Shown: positions 55,734-64,000 of the stretch, piece by piece
Layout of the letters: the number at the start of each line of letters is the position of its first letter
How positions within the stretch are numbered: position 1 is the first letter of the stretch
Source of the DNA: Siphlonurus alternatus
Taxonomy: Eukaryota > Arthropoda > Insecta > Ephemeroptera > Siphlonuridae
DNA length: 64,000 bases
Assembly: GCA_949825025.1 (NCBI GenBank)
Contig: OX463788.1
Coordinates: 30,249,715-30,313,714 of the forward strand
Reading direction: 5' to 3'
The notes under the pieces: generated by a model
The model's database searches: none
Seen by the model: only the letters and a program-made list of their open reading frames with translations
What the model was told of the DNA's origin: nothing
Position numbers and translations under genes: made by a program

Positions 55734-56485
55734 CTCTGGTGGAAGGCCAAGACCAGCAGGGGCGATCGACAACTGTCAAGATATTAGCCGTGTGAAATTT
55801 AAAAAATAACACGCAAAGTAATGGGGAGGAAATATTTCTTTAAAAATATTTACTTGATATTATTGAAGGTATCTTGTAGTGCGATACTACTTTAATGTAG
55901 TCTCCTGCGTGCTGATTATTTTATTTAGTTGATAAATATTATACTATACCTGAGAAATATTACGGTAAAGTCAGGGCGGGAACTTAGTTATATCTTCCAA
56001 GCTTTGGATATGTATCATGACGTCACGGAATATTGAAAATGCAAAAAAGTACTTGCATCTACTTTCATACAATATTTTCGATGTAGTAAATAACTTTACT
56101 TGATATACAAAGTAAAGAAATTGCAATTAAGTAAAGTGAAAGTCACTCGCTATGAAGAAAGGTTTTCAATGTTTATATGACGTCATCGCCAGTAAACTGA
56201 CTTTTTCCTTCGTGGCTTCGCGCATGCGCAGATGTAACAGAAGTCGGGTTCATAAAACATTAATTGGAGTGTATTAATATTGGTTTTGCGTGAAAAAGAA
56301 GGTTGTTACGCAAGATTAGACTATATTAGAGTTAAACTAGTTTCATTTTCAAAACTCTAGCACACAGCGCAATTGTCGTAAACCGCGACCAAAGTGAAGT
56401 CCTCTCCCATTTGATTACACGCAAACCTGCTGCTCAGTAGGACGGCTATTGAAAAGTGGGCGCGGTCAGGTCTTGGCCTTCCACC
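55734..56485. mobile_element. DNA element, tandem copy T2
   Basis: Near-identical to T1 and in the same orientation, with only scattered single-base differences visible. The pair looks like a recent tandem duplication or two insertions sharing an end. Confidence 0.75.
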
Positions 56486-56517
56486 CAGAGCGAACTTGAT
56501 TACTCAAGTACGCTCTG
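56486..56517. mobile_element. 32-bp minimal element: two TIRs joined end to end
   Basis: CAGAGCGAACTTGAT is followed directly by TACTCAAGTACGCTCTG. These are the terminal inverted repeats of the 25567-26358 family with no interior. It is flanked by the exact 7-bp repeat TTCCACC (56479-56485 and 56518-56524), the same duplication length as the 792-bp copy. Confidence 0.7.
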
Positions 56518-57107
56518 TTCCACCAGAGGGCTATGAATACGCAAATCAAACTTAGTACTAAATTTACTCAACAGATGGCGCAATCGACTAAAAATACTAA
56601 ATTTAATCCACATATGGTCTCTCTCAGAGATTGTATTGTACATTGAAATCCTTAAAGGGATACAGGCCTCAAATTAAAAATTAGGCAGTCACAGAGTTTC
56701 TTAAGTTGACAATCGTCAACATTTGGATTATTTTTTTTCGTGCGCGGTGCAGCTGCATGAGCTGTCCCAATTCTCTCATCTCTCTCTCTACTCGTCTATG
56801 TCTACTACCCTTCCCTAAAGGAAGTGACTATTCGCACCGCTGCGGTGCAGTTAACTTGTAAAATCGCTATTCGCACCCGCGGTGCGAATAGCTCTAAATA
56901 AAGTTTATTACACCGCTGCGGTGTAACAAAATTTTAAAACCACTATTCGTACCCGCGGTGCGAATAGCGTTATAAAATTTTGTTACACGGGTTACACCGC
57001 TGCGGTGTAATAAATTCTTAAAAATGCTATTCGCACCGTTGGGTGCGCGCGCACCCGAACAAAACGTAGGATAAATACCAAACTTTTTCCCATGATTCCC
57101 AACGAGT

Positions 57108-57170
57108 TACTACAGTCTAGTGGTACTACCTCAGCTTTCCACCCGGACATTTATGGTTCGAAACCCGGTG
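57108..57170 (+). repeat. tRNA-like module 1
   Basis: AGTCTAGTGGTACTACCTC resembles a tRNA D-arm/A box and GGTTCGAAACC matches the B box consensus exactly. Acceptor-stem pairing is not apparent, so this is a SINE-like promoter, not a tRNA gene. Confidence 0.55.
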
Positions 57171-57429
57171 AGAAATAAGAAACTTTTTATTTCAGTTAAA
57201 CTTGTAATATCGCTATTCGTTTCCGCGGTGCGAATAGCTCTAAATATAGTTTCTTACACCGCCGCAGTGTAACAAAATTTTAAAACCACTATTCGTACCC
57301 GCGGTGCGAATAGCGTTATAAAATTTTGTTACACCGCTGCGGTGTAATAAATTCTTAAAAATGCTATTCGCACCGTTGGGTGCGCGCGCACCCGAACAAA
57401 ACGTAGGATAAATACCAAACTTTTTCCCA

Positions 57430-57510
57430 TGATTCCCAACGAATCACCACAGTCTAGTGGTACTACCTCAGCTTTCTACCCGGATATTTATGGTTCGAAA
57501 CCCGGTGAGG
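57430..57510 (+). repeat. tRNA-like module 2
   Basis: Second copy of the same A-box/B-box arrangement in the next repeat unit, differing at only a few positions. Confidence 0.55.
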
Positions 57511-57592
57511 TAAAAGAAACTTTTTATTTCAGTTAAACTTGTAAAATTGCTATTCGATCGTGCGAATAGCTCTAAATAAAGTTTATTGCACC

Positions 57593-58048
57593 CAGAGATG
57601 CAAAACTTCGCGCGAAACATGGTGCGCGAAACTTCGCGAAAGTTTCGCGAAATTTAAAAAATGACTGTCGCAATGCGATTTTTCATATATTCATCAAAAA
57701 ATTAAGAAAAGAAGATAAAATGGCCCCTTTCATTACCTGTCTATCCTCGAATGTGTTATATGATTTTAAAAATAATTAAAAGTAATTTTTAAAATTAAAA
57801 AAAAAGAAATAAAATTTTTTCTATCTAATAAATTAAATTTTGAACTCTTTTTTAATTCATTTATGCAATTAAACCTGTCATTAAAGTAAAATTAGGAAGA
57901 AAACGGCGTATTCATTAAATACGATTCGAAAAAGTAGAGCGGGAAATTCAAATATATCAATTTCGCGAAGTTTCGCGTGAAACTTGGCTTGCGAAATTTC
58001 GCGAATATTCGCGAAACTAGCGAAATTTCGCGAAGCGTTGCATCACTG
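57593..58048. mobile_element. hAT-type MITE with 8-bp TSD
   Basis: Ends CAGAGATGCAAAACTTCGCG and CGCGAAGCGTTGCATCACTG form the inverted repeat, and the arms are packed with TTCGCGAAA motifs. The exact 8-bp repeat ATTGCACC flanks it (57585-57592 and 58049-58056). The preinsertion sequence ATTGCACCGCTGCGGTG is a unit of the surrounding palindromic repeat, so this insertion is younger than that repeat. No transposase. Confidence 0.9.
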
Positions 58049-58334
58049 ATTGCACCGCTGCGGTGTAACGTGTAACAAATTTTTAAAACCGCATTTTTTT
58101 TTGTAACGGTCGTGAGTGACTTTACCCGGTTCAATAGAGGATAGCCCCGGTATAATTAATACCGCTCTGATCAGCGCGCAAATATATTTCCAGCATTTCA
58201 AAATGAAAACAATCAATTCATTTAATTTTGTATTTATTTTAATGACACCACGCAGAAAGGCCGGTTTATGATTTCCGGTGAAGAAACGCTGACTCTGGCG
58301 ACGCGGCTGCCATCACTCGGCCCCTATAATAGCT

Positions 58335-58440
58335 AGTCGAAAAATAAAAGTAGTGCTAAGTGATATTTTGAGCAGTAGTCAAGTAGTCGACTACTTGACT
58401 ACTGCTCAAATTATCACTTAGCACTCTTATTTTTCGACTA
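58335..58440. repeat. Near-perfect 106-bp hairpin
   Basis: TAGTCGAAAAATAAAAGTAG, TGCTAAGTGATA and TTTGAGCAGTAGTCAAGTAG are followed at once by their reverse complement, with the symmetry centre at GTAGTCGACTAC. It resembles a small MITE or a miRNA-like hairpin. No flanking duplication recognised. Confidence 0.7.
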
Positions 58441-58896
58441 TAAGAGTCCCACCACTCCAATTTTTTTCCCATTACTATTATACTGATTATACATTCCTAG
58501 CTGACAATAAAAAAAAATATATATAAAATTTTAGCTTTATTGTAGCTGTTATTATAATGTTATTAATTAAATTATCAAGTTTGTCATTATTAATAATAGC
58601 AGTACGCAAAAATGATGATGTAATTTCCAATCAATTAATTAATCAATTTATAATGCAGTTTTACTTGAGAAATAGCTAGGGAATTATTGCATAAATGCTT
58701 TTTTTTTTTATATATATGCAATTGAACTTTAATTACTGTATAAATTGTTCTAAAATCATCGCAGAAAAATAATTTTTGTATATATATATGTATAATATAA
58801 TTATATATATACTGCTAGATAGAAAATTGAATTTTGTGATTTCATACCAATCGTTGAAAAAGACGAAAGATGATTTTTTATGGATGTTGAAATTTG

Positions 58897-58904
<8 letters not shown>

Positions 58905-58932
<28 letters not shown>

Positions 58933-58990
58933 TATATAGATATATATATATATATATATAGATATATATATATATATATATATATATCTA
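58905..58990. repeat. (TA)n/(GATA) microsatellite
   Basis: TA repeats with TAGATATA interruptions. Confidence 0.9.
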
Positions 58991-59004
58991 TTAAACCTTA
59001 ATTA

Positions 59005-59140
59005 GTAAACCTCGTCATAATATTTCTGAATTTTTTTTCAGAGACATGCAGCTAGAGTTCTTATATATATAGTACCAAAATAAAAATATATGTTGAAAAA
59101 ATTTCAAAACAATCGGACAGTCAATTTTTTTTAAATTATA
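59005..59140. mobile_element. Fragment of the TTAA MITE family
   Basis: TAAACCTTAATTAGTAAACC, TTCTGAATTTTTTT and ATTTCAAAACAATCGGACAG match the arm of the copy at 40619. Both ends are missing. Confidence 0.6.
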
Positions 59141-59149
59141 GTGCGCATT

Positions 59150-59305
59150 TCGATTTGAGCAGAACCGGCAGAACTAGTTTTGCCCAAAATGAAATGCGCC
59201 AACGCTGAAAATAGAACTCACTTCGGCCTTGGCTTTAATTTCGTGATGTGCAGGACTAGATGTGCACATTTTTTTCGGCTTTTGCCCCCGAATTCGGCTT
59301 TAGGT
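59150..59305. mobile_element. Fragment of the 1243-2802 foldback family
   Basis: GCAGGACTAGATGTGCACAT, TTTTTTTCGGCTTTTGCC and CGAATTCGGCTTTAGGTGCC match, in diverged form, the arm ends of that family. Confidence 0.55.
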
Positions 59306-59309
59306 GCCA

Positions 59310-59385
59310 ACATGGTTTTTGTTGAAAATGGTCACCCATCCAACTACTAACCACGCGCGGCGTTGCTTGACTTCGGTGATATAAT
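59310..59385 (-). repeat. 5S rRNA-like module
   Basis: The minus strand reads ATATCACCGAAGTCAAGCAA, CGCCGCGCGTGG and TTAGTAGTTGGATGGGTGAC. This is the closest match in the window to the 3' half of animal 5S rRNA (A box, intermediate element, C box). The 5' half is absent. It adjoins the foldback fragment at 59150. Confidence 0.7.
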
Positions 59386-59795
59386 ATATATATATATATA
59401 CACATATACATATATGTAATATGTTATAATAATATATATTATAAAAATATAAAATTGGAATAAATATAAATATATATTAGAAAAAATGATAATGACCCGG
59501 GGGGCCTATATATATTAATTATGTATTATCTGTTTGGAAAATTTATACAATATATAATAACATATTTTTAAAATATTTGTCACTGCATATGATGCTCTAA
59601 CGTTTCGGTATATTGCATGCATGAATGACATCATTTTTCTATTGAAAACGATTTTTCATGGAATCCTTACAATAAGAAAACTTGAACTCCATAATAATAT
59701 TTGTTTAAATTGTTCAATATATGTTTAATTATATTATAAGCAACATTGCATCTTTCAATCATTACGTATTAACTTAAGTTAATGACATTTGCATG

Positions 59796-59968
59796 CAGGC
59801 GCGGATCCAGAAAAAAAATTCGGGGGGGGGGGGGGGTCTGCCTTTATAAGGCCAATGTTAAAAAAAATTGGAGTGGGGGAAATGCCTATATTGCCCATGT
59901 TAAATCCAAAATTTTGGGAGGGGGGGGAGGCTGCAGCCCCCCAGACCCCCCCCCTTGATCCGCGCCTG
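59796..59968. mobile_element. hAT-type MITE (GGCGCGGATCCAG family), copy 1
   Basis: CAGGCGCGGATCCAG at the left and CTTGATCCGCGCCTG at the right, flanked by the exact 8-bp repeat TTTGCATG (59788-59795 and 59969-59976). G- and C-runs lie inside the ends. The plus-strand frame over it is not a gene. Confidence 0.92.
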
Positions 59969-60328
59969 TTTGCATGTAAAAATTAATGAATGTATATCGT
60001 CTAATATACAGTCAATATATTGAATATAACACGTACGGGCTTAAATTAATTAATAGTAATATTTTTGTTCTAAATTATTTTATTATATATTATATTTTCT
60101 TCCTGCATGTTTTTATTTTTCAATTAAAATTATTTTACTCAATTATTTGAAAAAGCCGGTGAGGAACTTGAGGAGGTACGTACGTGTCACTTATGGCGCA
60201 GTGGTTTATATTAATTGGGTTTGACCGACCGGGTCATGTCAGATCACCAAACACGACAGCACGTGGCGAACGTCATGACAATTTAAACTAAAATATATAG
60301 CATCATGAATCTTCAATTCTGTGGCTGA

Positions 60329-60486
60329 CAGTCGCGGATCCAGGGGGGCGGCTGCAGTCCCCCAACCCCACCCCCCTGAAATTTTGAATTTAACATGGGC
60401 AATATAGAGTCTAGAGGCGTTTCCCCCACTCCATTTTTTTAATAACAGGAGCCCCCCCCCCCCCATTTTTACTGGATCCGCGCTTG
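60329..60486. mobile_element. hAT-type MITE (CGCGGATCCAG family), copy 2
   Basis: CAGTCGCGGATCCAG and CTGGATCCGCGCTTG form the ends, with GTGGCTGA / CTGGCTGA (7 of 8 identical) as flanks. The interior, inverted, shares TATTGCCCATGTTAAAT with copy 1. The minus-strand frame across it is an artefact. Confidence 0.85.
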
Positions 60487-60559
60487 CTGGCTGATAGGCT
60501 GCAAGAATATAATAACCTAGCTCGTTCTCAATGAGAGCCATGGTGAAACGTTCAAGTTT

Positions 60560-61450
60560 TTGGGTTTAATTCGGAAGGTGTTTGGAGTTTTTTTACTATA
60601 TTAATAAAAAGTATGTTATAGAGGTTTATCCAAATATTATATAGCTATATATTAATTATATATATAATATATATAGAGGTATAGTTAAGTATATAGAAGG
60701 ATAGTGGCCATTTGTTCTATTTTTATAATTATAAAAGCCATTGAGCTCTAACAATGAGATATTAGAATGTGAAAATTTTAGTGACTTAATCAAAAGAAGG
60801 GGGATAAATATAATATATGGCATTTATATTATAATATATTATATACCATGCGGCAATATTACCATCAGGATTCAGAAGTGCCATATATGGACGCGGACGT
60901 GTATTGCAACGTATATTATGTAACTTTATTATTTTTTCATACTTTATAATAATTATTGATAACTCGAATCTAGAAGACATTTTATGAAAGCTATATGGAA
61001 ACTGATCGGAATTTAAACAATTTAATATGCAATTAAGTGCCTATAATAAATATTACTGCAAATTTTTATAAATTGAATAAAAATTATAATTATTTAATTA
61101 AAAAAAAATTTAGTTTAAAGTACTAACTGTAAGTATAAAATAGTAAAATAGCATAAAATAATTACAATAAATAAAAATAATTATTTTTTATTATTGTTAT
61201 TAATATTTTGAAAGTAATTAATACAATTAAATTAAAATTAAAATTTACTTCTATTTTTCCCTCTTTTATTTGAAAAGTGTTTTTCACCTTTTTTTAATTT
61301 AAAAAAACTACCACCAGGTGGCGAATTTGTAGGAATAAAGGGAACGAAAAGTGTCGTTCCCAATACCAAAAAAACACAAAAGGGCCCTTCTTGAAGAAAG
61401 TGTAGGGTAGGGTAGTGTAGGGAAGGGTAGTAAACGAGTATTGGGACACA
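60560..61450. other. AT-rich DNA, nothing recognised
   Basis: Mainly A/T tracts and TA runs. A short purine-rich stretch with GGGTAGGGTAGTGTAGG near 61400 is the only distinct feature. Confidence 0.45.
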
Positions 61451-61454
61451 GCCA

Positions 61455-61640
61455 AGCTTGGCCTTCCACCAGAGGGCTATGAATACGCAAATCAAACTTA
61501 GTACTAAATTTAATCAACAGATGGCGCAATCGACTAAAAATACTACATTTAATCCACATATGGTCTCCATGGCGCAAAAAATTTAAATCCGAAGTATTAC
61601 GAAGTGAGATTGGACAAAAGAGCGCTGCAACGACGATATA
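61455..61640. mobile_element. Right-hand fragment sharing ends with 54866 and 56518
   Basis: GGCCTTCCACCAGAGGGCTA through TTTAATCCACATATGGTCTC repeats 56518-56625 in direct orientation. GCGCAAAAAATTTAAATCCG to AGAGCGCTGCAACG is the inverted partner of 54866-54935. The three segments together appear to be parts of one DNA element family split by nested insertions. Confidence 0.6.
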
Positions 61641-61642
61641 TA

Positions 61643-61924
61643 GAGTGCGTTTGAATTCACGGGCCAGCCCGGGCTGGCCTGGGCTGAAGCGTTTTTTGTC
61701 GTCAAGTGGGGCCAGCCCGGCGGCCATTTTTCCTCCTCTCATGACGTCACTTCCTGGCTGGCCCAGGCTGACGCGGGCGGACTCTACAGTGCGCCTGAGA
61801 CCTAGCGGACAGACTGGGAACTAATTATGACGACATTATGACATTTCATACCAGGCGACCAAGGTCACCGCCATTTTACCCAGCCCGGGCCAGCCCGGGC
61901 TGGCCCGTGAATTCAAACGCACTC
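61643..61924. mobile_element. MITE, complete copy (GAGTGCGTTTGAATTC family)
   Basis: Terminal repeats GAGTGCGTTTGAATTCACGG and CCGTGAATTCAAACGCACTC are perfect inverted copies, with GGCCAGCCCGGGC inside each. The 282-bp interior is GC-rich. The truncated copy is at 11743-11885. Confidence 0.87.
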
Positions 61925-61939
61925 ATATACATATATATA

Positions 61940-62040
61940 TAATAATAATAATACAATTGGACCCGGTGCTGTTGCTTAAACACCCCAACTAGGTTGGGAG
62001 TTAAAATCCCAAATAATAATAATAATAATAACAATAAAAA
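61940..62040 (+). mobile_element. Minimal RLE-LINE 3' tail between AAT repeats
   Basis: AATAATAATAATACAATTGG, then ACCCGGTGCTGTTGCTTAAA, CACCCCAACTAGGTTGGG and AGTTAAAATCCC, then AATAATAATAATAATAA. The ~55-bp core is the hairpin end of the E1/E2 family, with AAT repeats on both sides. It is a very short 5'-truncated insertion, again plus strand. Confidence 0.8.
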
Positions 62041-62480
62041 AATGCAATTACTATACCTTTTAACTCTTTAAAGTAAAATTTTAAATCTTGTAACTTTTAT
62101 TAACAGTTAGTGTTTATTTAATAAATTTAATGTTAGTGAGATGTGTTCAACAATAAATAAATTGAAAATGCAGTTGAAGGAGTACTATAAAAATATTCAT
62201 ATTTGCCATTGTTCTCAGAACTAACTGACAACAAAAGTTCTAATGCCATTTTTATTGGTGATGATGATCTAGCAGTAAATTGAAATCGGTAATTAAAGGT
62301 AGTAATTTTTAATTTTTTTACTGTAACTTTATTAGGATAATGTAAGGTGTAAGTATTAAGAACACTATATAATGCATTATATAATCTAGTAAAGTTGGTC
62401 TTTTAGTTACTTAACCCCAGTTCAATTATATTATTCAGCATTTTAGTTACTAGCCATAGACCTGGATGTATGTGGTTGGT
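62041..62480. other. Intron sequence, nothing recognised
   Basis: AT-rich DNA between the LINE tail and the host exon at 62487. No repeat edge or exon seen. Confidence 0.5.
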
Positions 62481-62486
62481 CCTTAC

Positions 62487-62691
62487 CCTAAGTCTTTTTT
62501 TTCGTCGACCATTAGGATGTGCATGAGGGCAGAGTGTGACGCCTTTTTCACTTGCTCCTCCGAGAAGATACGGTCTTTCAAGACACTACGAGCATCAGAT
62601 GCTACCAGCATCAGGTCCCGCAGGTGGAGGTGAGTAAAGACACTTTTGACTTCAGGAGCCAATTCATCACCCTCCAGGAGAGACAGACAAC
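62487..62691 (-). CDS. Host gene exon 1 of those in the window
   Basis: A 205-bp exon between acceptor TTTGCTTGCAG (AG at 62693-62692) and donor TTAGG|GTAAGG (GT at 62486-62485). It reads CLSLLEGDELAPEVKSVF, THLHLRDLMLVASDARSV and SEEQVKKASHSALMHILM, a run of amphipathic helices reminiscent of ARM/HEAT-like or other all-helical regions. It starts with two bases of a codon, so more exons lie upstream outside the window. It ends in phase 2 and joins exon 2 in phase across an intron of about 20.5 kb that holds the whole LINE train. Confidence 0.75.
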
Positions 62692-62998
62692 CTGCAAGCA
62701 AACCAGCAACACCTGGTAAAAAATGGAAGTGCTAACATTACATTATGCATACTATAGTTGCTTCATAATTTGTTCTAAATTTTTGTTAAGTTCAAATTTG
62801 CCTTGTAACTGTTGAGTAAAGAACAAGGATCCAAAATGCATGTTTGAGATTTGTATCAGGTATTCGGAAATATATGTTTCGCCGCAATGTGTAAAACAAA
62901 AGCAATTAAAATTGAATGCACTTTGCATGATACATAAATAAATTTTTATGAAAGGAAAATTTCTTGAATATCTGTCGCAAATCACGACCAAATCAACA

Positions 62999-63000
<2 letters not shown>

Positions 63001-63083
<83 letters not shown>
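63001..63083. repeat. (CT)n microsatellite
   Basis: About 80 uninterrupted bases of CT, then CCCTCTTT. On the minus strand of the host gene it is a GA run. Confidence 0.97.
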
Positions 63084-63087
<4 letters not shown>

Positions 63088-63418
63088 TTTATTTATTTTT
63101 TAAGTGTTTCTCTTTTTGCTGGGTCAAAGATGGCTAAAATCTAGAACTATCTCCCTTTCCAAATTTCTTTTTATCGTTTGTGTTCCTATCCTCATTTTTA
63201 AACAATCTGACATGTACAATTAAAAAAGATGCCAACATCGAGAAACTCATCATTCCTCTGTATTCCGCAACACCGAGAGTAATTATTGGTAAATAATGTA
63301 AATATATATTAAGTTTATTTTAACAACAATCAACCTTATTCTAATTGGATATTATAACAGTAAAGTAATTACTAATTAGCAAGCCATATGATAGTCAAAG
63401 AAACTATACTCGGATGCA

Positions 63419-63838
63419 TGGGGTACCAAAGTGAATACTTTTTTTACATGTTCGGGCAGCTACGAATTATTCTGATACCCCTGTGGCTCAATATTTTCGT
63501 ACAATGCCTAGTTATTTTACAATTAATTATTTAGTTTGAAAAGTGAGTTTGATAACCGTTGGTTGATTCAAGTTGGTGAGCTCTAGCAGCAGCCGCTGAT
63601 ACGACGAGAATCTCCCGCGAATTGGGGGAACCTCCTCCTGCCCCCTTCTTGTCGTATCACCGGCCGCTGCGGCCGCGGGCATGCTTGAATCAACCAACGG
63701 TTTTCAAACTCACTTTTCAAACTAAATAATTAATTGTAAAATAACTAGGCATTGTACGTAAATATTGAGCCACAGGGATATTAGAATAATTTGTAGCTGC
63801 CCGAACATGTAAAAAAAGTATTCACTTTGGTACCCCTT
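63419..63838. mobile_element. MITE with GC-rich core, second copy
   Basis: GGGGTACCAAAGTGAATACT and AGTATTCACTTTGGTACCCC form the ends, with TTTAAA after the right end. Arms and core match 22885-23328. The core (GAGAATCTCCCGCGAATTGG) is in the opposite orientation, which simply means the element lies the other way round. Confidence 0.83.
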
Positions 63839-63902
63839 TAAATATATCGAATCAGTTCAACAAAAAAATAGTTTAAAAAAAAAGTAGTTTTACAGATTAA
63901 AA

Positions 63903-63992
63903 TTTTTACCGAACAGGTAGCCTAGGGGTTTGTATCACCGGCTATCACTCGGGAATCCAAGGATCGCTTCCTACCTCTGGTGAAAGATGATT
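63903..63992 (+). repeat. tRNA-like SINE head at the window edge
   Basis: TAGCCTAGGGGTTTGTATCA resembles an A box and, 20 bases on, CCAAGGATCGCTTCCTACC resembles a B box with two mismatches. The window ends before a body or tail can be seen. Confidence 0.4.
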
Positions 63993-64000
63993 TTCACAGG

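Larger units (their letters stand above)
56830..57585. repeat. Palindrome-rich repeat with two tRNA-like units
   Basis: Two diverged ~355-bp units contain TACACCGCTGCGGTGTAA, CGCACCCGCGGTGCGAATAG and CACCGTTGGGTGCGCGCGC palindromes, separated by AAAATTTTAAAACCACTATT-like sequence. Each unit includes AGTCTAGTGGTACTACCTC and, ~20 bases later, GGTTCGAAACCCGG (near 57113-57166 and 57433-57508). These resemble Pol III A and B boxes. The first unit has an extra ACGGGTT duplication. No protein. Confidence 0.7.
32994..62691 (-). other. Span of the partial multi-exon host gene
   Basis: Minimal span joining the exons 62691-62487, 41947-41729, 41247-41166, 37154-37099, 36406-36260 and 35995-35916, with an alternative end at 33079-32994. 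About 260 residues are covered, 5' partial. All junctions are GT-AG and phase-compatible. The product is unrecognised: helical N-terminal part, aromatic-rich middle, proline and acidic C-terminal part. Introns contain tandem arrays, TTAA MITEs and, in the first visible intron, the antisense LINE cluster. Confidence 0.6.

Noticed and set aside
57108..57170. Functional tRNA gene
   Set aside because: A and B boxes are present, but no acceptor stem or complete cloverleaf can be paired and the unit is embedded in a repeat.
63001..63083. Polypyrimidine tract of a host splice acceptor
   Set aside because: The host gene is on the minus strand, where this is a GA run, and no exon follows on the plus strand.

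Overview
The window looks like AT-rich nuclear DNA of an invertebrate animal. The evidence is GT-AG introns with exons in matching phase, a rhodopsin-class receptor exon resembling biogenic-amine receptors, 5S- and tRNA-like Pol III modules, several families of non-LTR retrotransposon, and dense MITEs (some with exact target duplications). Nothing suggests a bacterium, plasmid or virus. I cannot name the species.

Layout. 1-12 kb: foldback elements, 5S rRNA-like modules, a 3.6 kb palindromic element carrying GGGTCGACCC palindromes, two ACAATTGTAA arrays and a LINE 3' fragment. 12-20 kb: a foldback with CGAAA-rich arms, a 5S-like inverted pair, a hAT MITE with exact 8-bp duplication, two more LINE fragments, one plus-strand candidate exon and a minus-strand exon for TM5 of an amine-type GPCR. 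20-31 kb: mostly AT-rich DNA with MITEs, a 650-bp palindrome and an odd A/T-tract region. 31-42 kb: the 3' half of a minus-strand multi-exon host gene whose introns hold 79-, 129- and 78-bp tandem arrays and TTAA-flanked MITEs. 42-54.8 kb: a GC-richer, head-to-tail train of seven non-LTR retrotransposon copies, all on the plus strand, each junction carrying AAT-type microsatellite or A/T-rich DNA. 55-62 kb: nested DNA elements, a tRNA-like palindromic repeat and more MITEs. 62.5 kb: the most upstream exon of the host gene, so the whole LINE train sits antisense in one ~20.5 kb intron.

The LINEs carry a reverse transcriptase, a CCHC knuckle and a C-terminal PD-(X14)-E/D restriction-like endonuclease, the architecture of the R4/Dong-type lineages. 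Copy B (50.5-54.6 kb) is the best preserved, with one in-frame TAG. Copies A and C carry several lesions.

The host gene is traced through six exons (62691-62487, 41947-41729, 41247-41166, 37154-37099, 36406-36260, 35995-35916), all joined by phase. One homopolymer frameshift and an ambiguous 3' end remain. Its product is not recognised. The strongest unexplained themes are the microsatellite-targeted LINE train, palindromic elements whose ends resemble the 5S rRNA internal promoter, and a 129-bp intronic array repeating a YY1-like site.
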